64,000 nucleotides of DNA from Imbricaverruca yamaguchii (GCA_034440575.1 JAOTOL010001640.1:2271501-2335500); one strand, 5' to 3'. Positions 35,147 through 46,060 are shown, numbered from the stretch's first letter. The notes: generated by a model from the sequence alone, not told the origin. Made by a program: numbers and translations.

Positions 35147-36030
35147 GGTAACCGGACAAATGTACGTAAAGCAAATGTACGTGAGCGCAAAAGTACGTAA
35201 GCGCAGATGTACGTATGGCAATTGTACGTAAGCGCAAATGTACGCATGACAAATGTACGTAAGCGCAAATATACGTAAGCACAAATGCATGCATGGCAAC
35301 TGTACGTATGCTAAAATGTACGTAAGAACGAATGTACGTATGGCATATGAACCCACCAAATGTGCTTAAACGCAAAAGCACGTACGCCTAAAAGTACGTA
35401 CATTGGTTCATACGTACATTTCCTTTTGCATTCTTTTACGTTTAGGTACTGTTGCGCTTCCGTACATTTGCGCTTAGAACTTTTGCGCTTACGTCCATTT
35501 GCGCTTACGTACTGTTGTGCATACGTACATTTGTGCTTACGCACTTTGGCGCTTACGTACATTTGAGCTTACGTACTTTTGTCCATACGTCCATTTGCGC
35601 TTACGTACATTCGTGCATACGTACATTTGCGTATACATACTTTTGCACATACGTACATTTGCGGTTACGAACATTTGCGCATGCATACATTTGAGCTTTC
35701 GTACTTTTGCGCATACGTACTTTTGCGCTTACGTACTTTTGCGCATACGTACATTTGCGCATGCGTACATTTGCGCATACGTACATCTGCTATACGTACA
35801 TCTACCATACGTATATTTGCGGTTACGTACATTAGCCATACGTACATCTGTGCTTACGTACAATTGCCATACGTACATCTGCGCTTACGTACAATTGTCA
35901 TACGTACATCTGCCATATGTACATTTGCCATACGTACATTAACCATACGTACATCTGCGCTTACGTACAATTACCATACGTACATTTTCTTACGTACATT
36001 TGCCTTCGTACATATGCCATACGTACATTT
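35147..36030. mobile_element. Foldback-like element of inverted 16-bp repeat arms, copy FB1
   Basis: Starts GGTAACCGGACAAATGTACG. The left arm (35147 to about 35365) is tandem, diverged AAATGTACGTAAGCGC units. A central segment (about 35364-35455) carries gtgcttaaacgc and TTTTGCATTCTTTTACGTTT. The right arm (to 36030) has the same 16-bp unit in opposite orientation (GCGCTTACGTACATTT). The same start, centre and orientation switch recur at 53.25 kb. Arms made of tandem repeats in inverse orientation resemble foldback transposons. The right terminus is degraded. Frames of 61-151 codons with TYICAYV-type repeats are artefacts of the 48-bp (3 x 16) cycle. Confidence 0.8.
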
Positions 36031-36083
36031 ATAGCCCGTATCAGGCGCTCCAATTTGAAGCTTTTCTCATCCGGTTTATTATT

Positions 36084-36254
36084 TATTGGTTGGTTTACGA
36101 CACACTTTATGCACATTCACGGCTAATGGCGCCGCCCACACTGTTTCGCCGGCGGGCCATGGGATTGGGAAATGTCCTGAGTGGCGCTAGAGTCGAACCC
36201 GGGACCTTTGGTACCCATAGCCCGACACCTTAACCACTCGGCCGTCCCCGCCCC
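36084..36254 (-). mobile_element. tRNA-derived SINE of a second family, with 14-bp TSD
   Basis: Minus strand head GGCCGAGTGGTTAAGGTGTC is a Leu/Ser-type box A. Box B is GGGTTCGACTC. The body has GGCGCCATTAGCCGTGAAT and the tail GTCGTAAACCAACCAA. It is flanked by exact TTTCTCATCCGGTT at 36063-36076 and 36255-36268, a complete target-site duplication. A related copy lies inside both halves of the 47-51 kb duplication. Confidence 0.93.
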
Positions 36255-36399
36255 TTTCTCATCCGGTTGAAAACGCCCCTGTGCAATGATTATTACGGTC
36301 AAAAAGGGTGACGGGTCCCGCTACTCCGTGTTGTTTGGCCTTGCCCCCCTGCCGTCAGCCGTCCTACCAGGTGCCGCTGCCTTTCCGGGAATTACCCGT

Positions 36400-36860
36400 C
36401 TGCGATTGTAACGGATGGGGTCAACCTTCCAGACAGAGAGGGGAGGGCAGGAGGTGGCTTACTTCACCAGTCTAGCACAACCGGAACAGCTGTCCCTCTT
36501 TGAAGCTATTCCGGGACCAGAAAGGGGTGAGGCTCGACGCAGAGGTCACACGCACGTCAGCCAATCAGCAGTGGACACCGCACTGCCGCCGCAGGCGCCG
36601 CCCACGGCGCCCGCGCAGCAGCGTGGGCGCATAGCGACCACGTGGACGTTGGGATTACCCCGTGCAGCAAAACAACGAATAACTGCTGCGCGAGGAATTC
36701 GAGCCGCCGCACCCCTCGTCATACACGGCACATTCTGGCACCTTCCGCCAGCTCCGACCTACGGAAGGTGCCAGAAGGGAGTGTTGCGCGTGAAGGGGGG
36801 GCCGGCTGGTGGGCAGCGGCAGCCACAGAGAGCAGGCAGTTGCAACAGTGATAAAATATT
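36400..36860. promoter_or_regulatory. GC-rich segment with CCAAT box and perfect 15-bp hairpin
   Basis: CpG-containing block with CAGCCAATCAGC (CCAAT at 36561-36565), the NF-Y-type context. The inverted repeat TTCTGGCACCTTCCG lies at 36733-36747 and is matched exactly at 36762-36776. A 151-codon plus frame (36415-36870) spans it but has no family resemblance I can name. Promoter role is inference. Confidence 0.3.
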
Positions 36861-36929
36861 CGCGAAATAGGATTGAATAACCACTTTCTGAACACTCAAT
36901 CGACATTCAAGAAGTACCGGCATTCTGCT

Positions 36930-37769
36930 CCAGGGCCCAGTTTCACGAAGATCAATTTGTCTTATTTAAGACAAATTTGTCTTGAATAAGACTTTCAGTT
37001 TCATTAAAGTCTTATTCAAGACAAATTCAGTCAGCATTCAGGGAGGTTGCAATTGTCCTCCCAAAAGCATGCAGAGCTACACCAATGATTTCAGGGGATC
37101 CTCTGACCCCCGACTACCTGCACCACTAATTGCATCGTTCTCCAATCACTTCAGCACATAACTATTCGTCAGATTCATGCTCACCTTTTTCTTGTCCAAT
37201 ATTGCTCGGAACACTTCATTTTTTTTTCTGGCGTTGCTGGCTTCCGCTCCCCATGATGAATGAATGTGAGAATTAGCGTACTATCTTCAACCTCAACTCA
37301 GTCATATATTGCAGCTACTGTCGCGATCTATTATCGGTATGCCCTAATGCTGTCGGCCAGTCAGCTGACTATGTATTATATACAACTAGTATTACTAGTA
37401 TATGTAGTATGTACTAGATAGATTATGTACAACTAGGGAGAAAAAAAACCGGCGATCGCAACCCGTCGTTTTTTAAGCACATCATTAATTTTATCTTACA
37501 CATTGTGTGTTGAACATTTTTAATGTATTGCAGTTAGATGTAGGTATCTATTTGCAACGCGAATAAGACTCCCAACATTTAAGTGCTCCCAACATTTCAG
37601 TAACACACACATTAAGAAACCACCTCTAGACAACATCCACGAACAATCGAAAAAGTAAGACGTTTGAAACTAAGACATCTTGAATTTCATGAGACTGCTT
37701 TTAAAAGATCCTTAGTTTTACATTTCGTAGTTTTTAAATGTCTTAGATTTTCGTGAAACTGGCCCCTGG
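36930..37769. mobile_element. 840-bp MITE with CCAGGG..CAGTTTCACGAA termini
   Basis: Terminal inverted repeats are CCAGGGCCCAGTTTCACGAA at left and, reverse complemented, CCAGGGGCCAGTTTCACGAA at right. Subterminal GTCTTATT and AAGAC motifs occur near both ends (gtcttatttaagac, tcttgaataagac, gtcttattcaagac). AT-rich and non-coding. The flanks rejoin to match the uninterrupted paralogue at 9745-10222, confirming insertion. Similar termini are widespread in animal non-autonomous DNA transposons; the superfamily is uncertain. Confidence 0.88.
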
Positions 37770-38010
37770 ACATGAACTATTCATGTCTCCTTTCTAACAG
37801 TATCTCGCTTATGAAATATAGCTCTTCCTAAATTATAAACCTCCAAACAAATGATAAAGTTCCAGTCATAATTACCTACACCATCAACTCGAATTTTAGT
37901 CTGAAAGACATCAAAAGCATTTTAAATTACATTACTTACATGTCAAATTTCGACATCCTGCTATGTTCGTTTCGACAGCTCACACCTAACGAAAAACCAA
38001 TATTTCAACC
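37770..38010 (+). repeat. Right half of the dispersed repeat interrupted by the MITE
   Basis: Continues the match to 9840-10222 (tctcctttct.acagtatctc, tcaaaagcatttt, aatttcgacatcct, cacctaacgaaaaac), missing about 120 bp of that copy. Its left half is 36846-36929. Confidence 0.7.
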
Positions 38011-38019
38011 CCGAGTTGC

Positions 38020-38425
38020 AGCGGGTACCGCGAGCTCCGGCCCCGCCGAACGGCGCCGTCTGAAGCTGTCGGCGGTGGCGGCGAGGCGACGGCCGGCGCG
38101 GTGGCCTTGGCGGGCGCTGACAGGGCGTGCGCTGTTATCAGACGGCAGACGTGCACCGGCCAGATGTCCAGTCTGGCATCCAGCGCCGATACGGGCCCGA
38201 TACAGCCGGCCGCGTCGGATTGCCGCGCCGGCCCGAGACGGCCACGGCATCGCGCCGGGGCGGCCAGCCGGCCCCGGCGCGGTAAATACTGCGCCTCCCG
38301 GGAGCGCCGGCCAGCGTCGAGGCGGGGTCTGACGCCGGCGGGTAACGGCACAACGTGACTCACGACACCGATCCACCTCGTCACACGACGCCGGCCGCAC
38401 TGGCTGACATATTGCGCCGCGCCGA
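38020..38425. other. GC-rich, CpG-rich sequence before the 26-bp array
   Basis: Open in several frames on both strands with low-complexity alanine/arginine/proline translations. No gene can be supported. Confidence 0.35.
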
Positions 38426-38426
38426 G

Positions 38427-39052
38427 GTCTCGTGACGCTCGGCTGTACTGAGGTCACGTGACACCCGGCCGTACTGAGGTCACGTGACACCCGGCTGTAC
38501 TGAGGTCTCGTGACGCTCGGCTGTACTGAGGTCTCGTGACGCTCGGCTGTACTGAGGTCTCGTGACGCCCGGCTGTACTGAGGTCACGTGACGCTCGGCT
38601 GTACTGGGGGCTCTTTGCGCTGTACTGAGGTCACGTGACACCCGGCTGTACTGAGGTCACGTGACACCCGGCCGTACTGAGGTCACGTGACACCCGGCTG
38701 TACTGAGGTCTCGTGACGCTCGGCTGCGCCGAGGTCACGTGACACCCGGCTGTACTGAGGTCACGTGACACCCGGCTGTACTGAGGTCACGTGACACCCG
38801 GCTGTACTGAGGTCACGTGACACCCGGCTGTACTGAGGTCACGTGACACCCGGCTGTACTGAGGTCACGTGAGGTCACGTGACACCCGGCTGTACTTGAC
38901 CTCGGCTGTACTGAGGTCTTGAGGTCACGTGACACCCGGCTGTACTGAGGTCACGTGACACCCGGCTGTACTGAGGTCACGTGACACCCGGCCGTATCGA
39001 GGTCACGTGACACCCGGCCGTACTGAGGTCACGTGACACCCGGCCGCACTAT
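38427..39052 (+). repeat. 26-bp minisatellite carrying GTCACGTGAC in most units, about 24 units
   Basis: Each unit combines ctgtactgag, the palindromic decamer GTCACGTGAC (or GTCTCGTGAC) and acccgg or gctcgg. By eye about 17 units have the exact decamer. That sequence is an E-box in the extended form bound by MiT/TFE and USF-type bHLH-zip factors. Diverged units recur at 39440-39640. Confidence 0.93.
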
Positions 39053-39054
39053 GG

Positions 39055-41595
39055 TTATTGGTTGTGCGGTGTCAGCATGTCAGGAGTGTCAGGTATGAAT
39101 TTATAAACTTGGTTGACATCGATTAAGTATACTTTTGTTAGCATTTTATCCATCATTGCTCAGAAAGTTGGCTTATAATCTCAACCTTCGCTAAATTAAC
39201 CACAGCGCCAATTTGTCATCTGGCAGTCATTCGTTGGCTGACAGAGCTGTGTGCGGCACGTAGAACAGAAATCGTATTACAATTTGCTGATGTTCGTAAG
39301 TTTAAGTCTACTTATATTCAGCATCGTCAATAGTGAAACCAATTTGGCTATTAAAACTGATGACAAAATTGTATTCCCTCGTCGCTTTTAATTTATACAG
39401 ATCATTATGCTGAGTCTTCTCCCTCTATCTTGTTCCTTAGACCACGTGACCTGGGAGCAAATTTCCGCTGTAAAACCGACTACTGACTGACATATTGCGC
39501 CACCCTGATGTCACGTGGCGCCCGACCGCACTGAGGTCACGCGACGCCCGGCCGCACTGACATCATGTGCCGTCCCAGTCACGTGACGCGCTGACGCACG
39601 ATCATGGTGTGCCACCCCTTGGTCACGTGAGATCCAGAATTTTCTCATCCGGAACGCCAGCAAACGGCAAACACACTCCACAAAACGGACGGCATTCGGC
39701 CTCGAATAGTCGGGCTCGTTTTTTTATCCTGTTACAACACCTTCGCTTTGCAGGCTGAACTCAGCTGGGACCCTATGGCTGTTCTCAGGCCTTCATCTAT
39801 TTTAGAAGGGAGGAGACACTCACCTTCCTGCCTCGTTCCTCCATGCATGTGCAAGCTGTGCGGTATGGGAAGAAACTGTAAGGACATGTATGCAAACTAT
39901 ACTATACTTGACATTCAGCGTGGCGAATCGGGTTCCGATCAAGGTGCTTGGTTGGAGATGGCAGTTCAGGCTCAGTACACTGGTCAGTTAAGGTAGGCAA
40001 GTAATGACCGAAAAGACCGACGAAAACATCGTGGCACATCTCTAAAAACTGAGCCGAGTATGAGGAGGACATTCCAGGCGTGCGTTTTAATTACACTCTG
40101 ATTCAGCTTCATCAATTTTCACGTACGCACCTTGCATCTTACAGTTCCCCCGCAAGGCGACTTCAGAGCTCCTAAAGCTCTTATCATAGACAGGAAGTAG
40201 TGACACAAGAGCTGTCTCAATGTTGGAGGTGAGGGCAGAAGCCACTTCTATGTTAATTCTACCCACACAATGCCGGAAGGGTTAATGTCAAACTCATCCA
40301 AAATTGGGGGGTGAGGAGGTGCTGCGCTACTTTCCCCCTGGTTCCTGCGCTTTGGATGGTAAGAATTCCGTGTTATTCCCCGCATGGTATCAGCACCCAA
40401 AATATGGAGGATAAAATCATCACTTCGACAGGCCAAGAACCGCATGGCAATTTTGGATTTCAAGTGCCCTCAAATTGTGTTTTTATTCGATATTAGTTGC
40501 AAAATAAAATAAAATCAATCAACTATCGATGTTGGCTGCGTTTGGCCTATAGTGATGATACATATCGGCTTTGCCCTATAAGACCTTGAACAAATAATGA
40601 CAAGCACATTGCTTGCCTCCTGCACGAGCTGCAGTAGTCTTGCAACCATTCTAGATAGCTGATGTAGCTGAATTTTTAGTGCCCAATCGAGTTTGAAGTC
40701 AATGTTGCCCAGTACATGCAGTATTGCTCATAAGCTGCACTAACGTGTTGCTGTAAGATGGGCCACGTTTATCACAAATATTTAATGAAACGTGTGCAGC
40801 GAACTGTACACGGAACGGAACCTGCTCAGTTGGGATTTGTGCAGTGCAGCAAACGTTTACTATACTTTATCTGGATTTCAAACAAATTCAGATGAAGAGC
40901 CGGATCATCTTCCGATTCGTGGAGCTGAAGCTTGGGTGCTCCCACATGAGCTCACCCCGATACATCTCTCATGTACGAGGTTTTGCATTCAGTGTACGCT
41001 ATTCTTTAATTTTCCAACAACGTTTTTCAATGGCGAACACAAAGGTGAGATGTCAAAACAAGCGCAGTAGTATGTAGAAATCTGTCTTGGAAGCATGTGA
41101 ATTAAATATCCTTCAGCCCTAAAAGCTATATTTGAGCCAATAGTGTACTTATCTGTGCATGTTTTTGGTTTAACTATGGAGACACCTAATACCTATATGG
41201 ACACCTATGTTAACGATAGCAATTGCAATGTTATATTATCAGCAGATTGCATTGTTTAGCACCCCACATCATAGATAATCTCCGTATCTGAAATAGTGCC
41301 ACAAGATGCTTATGTAAATGGTGATGGGCATGGTGAAATGGTGGGCATGAGCATGGTGCTTACACTCAAAATGCACTTACGAATGAGTCGTGGAGACATC
41401 GTTAGCATGCATCAACAAACATGATGTCGATAAGTCCTTGAAAGGGATGTCTATTCACTGCTCGGAAAATGGCATATTCCACCCTATTGCACGAAGAATT
41501 CATCATCATGGTGGTGTTATAAATGCGCTATGGCGGTGCCTCTGTCACTTTATAGCCGAGTTGACATGAAGATGTGGAAAAGTAAGTAAATTAAG
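39055..41595. other. Intergenic DNA, no gene recognised
   Basis: 39440-39640 holds degenerate TCACGTGA-containing relatives of the 26-bp array. 41465-41505 is a short inverted match to 9760-9785. A TTCGCTTTGCAG acceptor-like site at about 39752 starts an 82-codon frame with no recognised homology. Nothing else supported. Confidence 0.4.
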
Positions 41596-41596
41596 T

Positions 41597-41758
41597 GGGG
41601 ACGAGTAGCCTAGGGATAACTTGCTCGCCTCGCAATCGAAAGGTTGTGGGTTCGAGTCTCACCTGTCGCTACTCTTCGCCCGCGACCAATCGGCGTGAGG
41701 GATTGGCGACGCTACATGACTCAACGGTCGATATGTCGTAAAACCAATAACCAACCAA
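41597..41758 (+). mobile_element. tRNA-Val-derived SINE, copy 3
   Basis: Plus-strand copy with head ACGAGTAGCCTAGGGATAAC, box B GGGTTCGAGTCTCACC and tail AAAACCAATAACCAACCAA. Flanked by AAGTAAATTAA and AAGTCAATTAA, a 10/11 target-site duplication whose right member abuts the TTAA of the next element. Confidence 0.88.
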
Positions 41759-41763
41759 GTCAA

Positions 41764-42596
41764 TTAACTTGTCCCGTCTCCGGGGGTCTTCAACTGCCCC
41801 CCCTCAGGTTTTTCGCGGACATTGAACGAACGACGCGCGGCAGCCCGCCAAAATTTGGCATACGTTTTCCACATCAATTTGGCATGCTGTTTCAAAATTC
41901 TGAAGTCAAGTCATCTAGGGTCTATCAGTTAGTCAAGGTGAGGTGAGGTCACCTCCAAAAATGTTCAACCAGTCGTCACGCTTTAACGGATACAGATATC
42001 TTAATGAAACTTTCAGCGTTTGCTTACCTTTATGGATGCAAGGAAACGTACGAGAGGATTTTTTTAAAATTATTTTTGTCCGTTTTTGACTTATATAAAT
42101 TTTCCATATTTGCCTATTGCAGTTCAAATCGAAGATTCTGGCTAAAGTAAACATTTTTTATTGGGGAAAGTTGGCTTCCATCAACGTTTCTCGGTCTGCT
42201 CTATCTACCCACTAGAAAAGGAAAATTAAGGAAAGCTTAAAAATTCAAAATTTTAAAATTTCAAAAAGATAAAATTTGTATTTTGGGGTAAGAAAAATGT
42301 ATGGCCCTGGTCCGTTTCGCTGTCATTTTCTGATTCCAAATAATATTTTTTCTCAAATATCCCCCAAAATGAACTTCCCAGAGCCAAAACCATAATGTAG
42401 GTCGTGAAAAGTCGTGAAAATCTAGCCCCCGTAGTGACATCACTTTTGGGAATATTCTTTTTAGGGGTGGATCCGGACCCTACTCGTCGAGCGCTTTTCG
42501 ATGACACCTTTCGTTTTCGTGGGACGTTTAGTTTCGATTTTAGAGGGGGTTACTATCCCCCCGAGTAAGGATCTGACCGGAGACGGCGCGGGTTAA
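41764..42596 (+). mobile_element. TTAA-flanked non-autonomous DNA element, copy D
   Basis: TTAA at 41764-41767 and 42593-42596 enclose 825 bp. Left end CTTGTCCCGTCTCCGG and the reverse complement of the right end, CCCGCGCCGTCTCCGG, form an imperfect terminal inverted repeat. Internal landmarks match copies A-C and E. No coding capacity. TTAA duplication is the hallmark of piggyBac-type transposition; the autonomous partner is not in the window. Confidence 0.88.
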
Positions 42597-42763
42597 GTAT
42601 TTGCGGGATTGATAATAGATGCATAACGATACATATATTCGATTTGTTAAAGACATAGCAATCATTTTCAACCGGATGGTTGAAAATGGATATAACATAT
42701 CACAATATGGATGCAAGCCTTACTAGTCAAGTTTTCGACCTAATTTTGTCCATTGCAATTATC

Positions 42764-42924
42764 GGTTGGTTATTGGTTTTACGACACATGGACCGTTCAG
42801 TCTTGAAGCGTCGCCAATCTCTCACGCCGGTTGGTCGCGGGCGAAGAGTAGCGACAGGTGAGACTCGAAACTACAACCTTTCGATTGTGAGATGAGCAAC
42901 TTACCCCTAGACCACTCGTCCCCC
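42764..42924 (-). mobile_element. tRNA-Val-derived SINE, copy 4
   Basis: Minus-strand copy with the same tail (ggttggttattggttttacg in plus reading), body and tRNA-like head ending at the ctagaccactcgtcccc region. Confidence 0.85.
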
Positions 42925-43900
42925 ACTACAATTATCGTACCACTGTGTGGAGCTGAAAGTCAGAATTTGAAGAGGGGTTCTACAAATGTATGTGTTTTCA
43001 TAGATGTATTCCAGTCTGAGAAAACAAACACCGTAATAATTCAAACTAAATTTGGATTCTGAAGGTTCAGTCTCTTTAACAACCATGCAATGATGTGTGG
43101 GTGGCTATAAGCATGAGCCAAACCATCAAGCAGAGAAAGATACAGGCGCGTTGGTGGATCTACAAGCACTCTTCGGCAAGTTTTTTTAAATCGAGTAAAC
43201 CCTGTTTTCTAAATTAATTTGCTTTGACTAGCTGAAGTTGGTAGCCGTTTTAGGTCATGCTTTCGGAAGTAAGTGTAATTATTTTCCCAAAACCTTGCTA
43301 GTCAACGCAATATTTCTTAGTCTTCAGTCTCGTTTGGGACGATAGCTGAAAAAGCTCCTGGCTTGACGGCGCATAGGCGGGAGCATGGATGTTATTTTGA
43401 ATCTCTTCAGGCGGCAAGTGCCCCCTCAATGTTGGCCTTGTTCCACCCATCGGATCATTTCACAGTTTAACATGGGGTCCTAATAAGTGCGCCTAAGTCC
43501 ATTTGGGACCGTCCATTGTCTTCATGTATTTACCTCTCAAAAATGTTTAGAAATCAATGCCCCTCACGGAAACATCGGTGCTTCCCCTGCGAGGGCTGAG
43601 TTTTTTTTATCCCTTGCTGTATTTTGAACTTGTCCCAAGCATCATTGCAAGATAAGAGCACAATTGTTGGTCTACCCCACCCCTCTCCCCAGATATTGGA
43701 GAAGGCGAGCTTTGTCATTGGGACAAGATTAGCTCTACCCCCTTCATTTCGAAAAATAAAACGAATTCATTAAGGAACGAAAACCGCATCCGTCCAATTT
43801 TCTTACGTCCAATTTTCGCTGTAGGGCCCGCAACATTATTTTCCTAAGCGAATCTAGCCGTTAGGTAAGGCGTGAAACAGTCACGTCACGTCAAAAAGTG
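42925..43900. other. Probable first intron of the 44 kb gene; no further exon identified
   Basis: Lies downstream (minus strand) of the GT donor at 43906. Only short frames, and no acceptor plus frame that continues the exon convincingly. The next exon may be beyond or hidden. Confidence 0.35.
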
Positions 43901-43906
43901 GCTTAC

Positions 43907-44195
43907 CATTTGCCGAAACAGTTTTCCTCTTGTCCACTGCGACGGGTTTGACGAGGTCAAGCGGTTGGCCTGGCGGCACTTTGAGCTCGTCGTCCAGCTC
44001 ATCTTCGTCACCCAAGTCGTCTGGCTTCAGGTCGCCCAGTCGCACGCCGTGAGCTTCCCCTGTTGCAGTCGGAGGCCACGAGAACTTCCTGGGCAGCACC
44101 TCCTCGTCGGAGTCCTGCTGCTTGGTCGGGAAGCTGCCAAACAGCTGATTGTAGCTGCTGGTCAGCTTCTGCCGCAACCGAAACGTCTTCGGCAT
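43907..44195 (-). CDS. First coding exon of an unidentified protein-coding gene
   Basis: The ATG at 44195 (context caaaATGc, A at -3) opens 96 codons plus one base, ending at G/GTAAGC with intron start 43906, a good donor in phase 1. The protein starts MPKTFRLRQKLTSSYNQLFG. It then has an acidic stretch (DSDEE), a SWPPTATGEAHGVRLGDLKP segment, a second acidic run (DEDELDDEL) and a basic KRK near the end. There is no signal peptide or membrane segment; mixed charge suggests a nuclear or cytosolic protein. I do not recognise the family. Upstream lies a CpG-rich promoter with an NRF-1-type site, typical of housekeeping genes. The open frame continuing past the donor adds eight codons and stops. 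Confidence 0.72.
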
Positions 44196-44199
44196 TTTG

Positions 44200-44440
44200 C
44201 ACACTGTCTCGCTACACCGGGTAACAGCCTGGGCCCGGCCGGGCGCGCACTACCCCTCACCCGACACGCGCGCAGTACCCGCGGTACTGCTGAGCCCTGC
44301 TGAGCTGGGCCCGCGCCCGACCGCAGCCTCTGGTCCGGGCGCAGTGCGCATGCGCGTGCCTCACTGGAGATCGCCTCTCAGAGCTGGCCGATTCATGGAA
44401 GCTGCGCAGACGCGCAGTCAGGAGTTTTGGAGCGGAGGGA
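44200..44440 (-). promoter_or_regulatory. CpG-rich promoter with NRF-1-type palindrome
   Basis: Dense CpG and GC directly upstream of the ATG at 44195. TGCGCATGCGCG at 44345-44356 is one base from the canonical NRF-1 palindrome TGCGCATGCGCA. No TATA box is obvious. A divergent transcript to the right cannot be excluded, but no plus-strand exon is evident. Confidence 0.65.
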
Positions 44441-44724
44441 CAGGCCAGCGATTAAAAGGGGATCAAGCTACGATGTCGGACAGGTTCCAATTTAAATAAC
44501 AGCCACGTTGGGATGTGTGGTGTGGCGGGAGTGTAGAGGAGGAAGGGGAGTGTAGATATACATCTCTCTTTGCCCCTACCTTGAGTAGGCTACTGAATAT
44601 GTCGCTCAGTGGCAGCCAAACGTAAAGGTCAAGTGCAAGCACCTTTGGAACAAACGCACTCAACAGGTGCATGGATATGTTCTGTGTGCGGGTGATTAAT
44701 AGTTATTCAGAGTGCATGTGTATT
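44441..44724. other. Upstream flank of the 44 kb gene, no feature recognised
   Basis: Composition falls from GC-rich to mixed. Nothing recognisable before the SINE at 44725. Confidence 0.35.
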
Positions 44725-44860
44725 TGGTTTGATTGGATTGTGGCTTTACGACGCACTCAGCAATTCAGGCCATATGGCGTCGCCCGCCTCTCGCATTGGC
44801 AGGAAGAGCGGGTATCGCGGGGAATCGAACCCCGTACATCTAGCGTGCCAGACGCTCAGC
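44725..44860 (-). mobile_element. SINE of a third tRNA head type, 3' part (split by element E)
   Basis: Minus strand: box B GGGGTTCGATTCCCCGC, body with GGCGACGCCATATGGCCTGA and tail GTCGTAAAGCCACAATCC. The tRNA-like head stops at TTAA (44861) and resumes at 45717, so TTAA element E inserted into it. Confidence 0.88.
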
Positions 44861-45720
44861 TTAACCTGAACAATCTCGGGGTGGGGGTGGGGGGCGGGGG
44901 TCGTTGGCTACCCCCTCTAACGTTTCCCGCCGATAGCGAAAGAACATTTGGTATACCTTTTTCCACATAAATTTAGCAAGTTGTGTCAAAATGTCGAAGT
45001 CCGGTCATCTTGGGTCAGCGAGTTAGTTAAGGTCAAGTGAGTTCACCTCCAAAGAAGTTCAACCAGTCGTCACGCTCTAATGGATAAACATATTTCAATG
45101 ACACTTTCAGCGTTTGTTTATCTTTTGGGATGAAACAAAGCGTACCGGAGGAATTTTTCTTTTCTTTTTTTCCGTTTTTGATTACTTTGATTAATTTTGC
45201 ATATTTGCCTATTAGAGTTCAAATGGAAGATTCTAGCTAAAGTAAGCATTTTTTTATTAGAGAAAGTTCATTTCGAACAACGTTTTTCGGTCTGCTCTAC
45301 CAATTAGAAGAGGAAAATTAAAGAACATGTGAATACTCAAAATAATGAAATTTCAAAAATAATATTGAGTTTTGGGTGGCCAGAAATTGTATGGTCCTGT
45401 TCGACTTCACTTTCCTTTTCTGATTCCAAATAATTTGTTTTCTCAAAGCTCCCTCAAAATGAGCCCCCTAGAGCAACAAACATAATGTAAGCCGTGAAAC
45501 TCTAGGGGCCCTAGTGACGTCACTTTTGTGGGGGAATTTTATTTCGGGGTTGTCTGGCTATACTCGTCAAGCGCTTTCCGATGACACCAATTTCGTTTTC
45601 GTGCGACGCTTAGTTATGAATTTAGAAGGGGGTCTCTATTGACCTCCCCCACCCCCACCCCACCCCACCACCGAGACGGGGTGTGAGGATCTGACAAGAG
45701 AGACGGGGCTACGGGGTTAA
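44861..45720 (+). mobile_element. TTAA-flanked non-autonomous DNA element, copy E, inserted in a SINE
   Basis: 852 bp between TTAA at 44861-44864 and TTAA at 45717-45720. Left end CCTGAACAATCTCGGGG; the right end reversed reads CCCCGTAGCCCCGTCTC. Removing the element and one TTAA gives a continuous tRNA-like box A (GGTAGCTTAGTGGTTAAGC) in the SINE, which directly demonstrates a TTAA target duplication. Internal landmarks (ttcaaccagtcgtcacgctc, gctttccgatgacacc) match copies A-D. Confidence 0.93.
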
Positions 45721-45745
45721 CCACTAAGCTACCGACGCCTCGAGT
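45717..45745 (-). mobile_element. 5' end of the SINE split by element E
   Basis: Minus strand GGCGTCGGTAGCTTAGTGG followed by TTAA is the box A part of the tRNA-like head whose remainder lies at 44725-44864. Confidence 0.85.
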
Positions 45746-45749
45746 GCAT

Positions 45750-46060
45750 ATTTTTGATGCTCACAAATTACCAACAATAAATTGTCTGGTACGTCAAACA
45801 TCGGTTTTTGTTCGCACCCAAGTTGTGCCTAGAAATGTTGTGAAGACAAGGGCCTCAAAGATGCCATTTCAGCATTTCTCGAGCGGGAGATAAAAACTCA
45901 AATCATCCAATGCTGAAGAGGGCAGTACCTAGGGGCGGTCCGTAGCATCCAAGTGAGGTGAGGCAGAAACAAATCGCCGGATTTCGACCAGTATTTTTTA
46001 ATAAGTACCCATTATTATTTTATGTTAAGATGAGTATGAACAACTTAATTTGGGTGATAT
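45750..46060. other. Intergenic DNA, no gene recognised
   Basis: Nothing recognised except the flank of the hairpin below. Confidence 0.35.
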
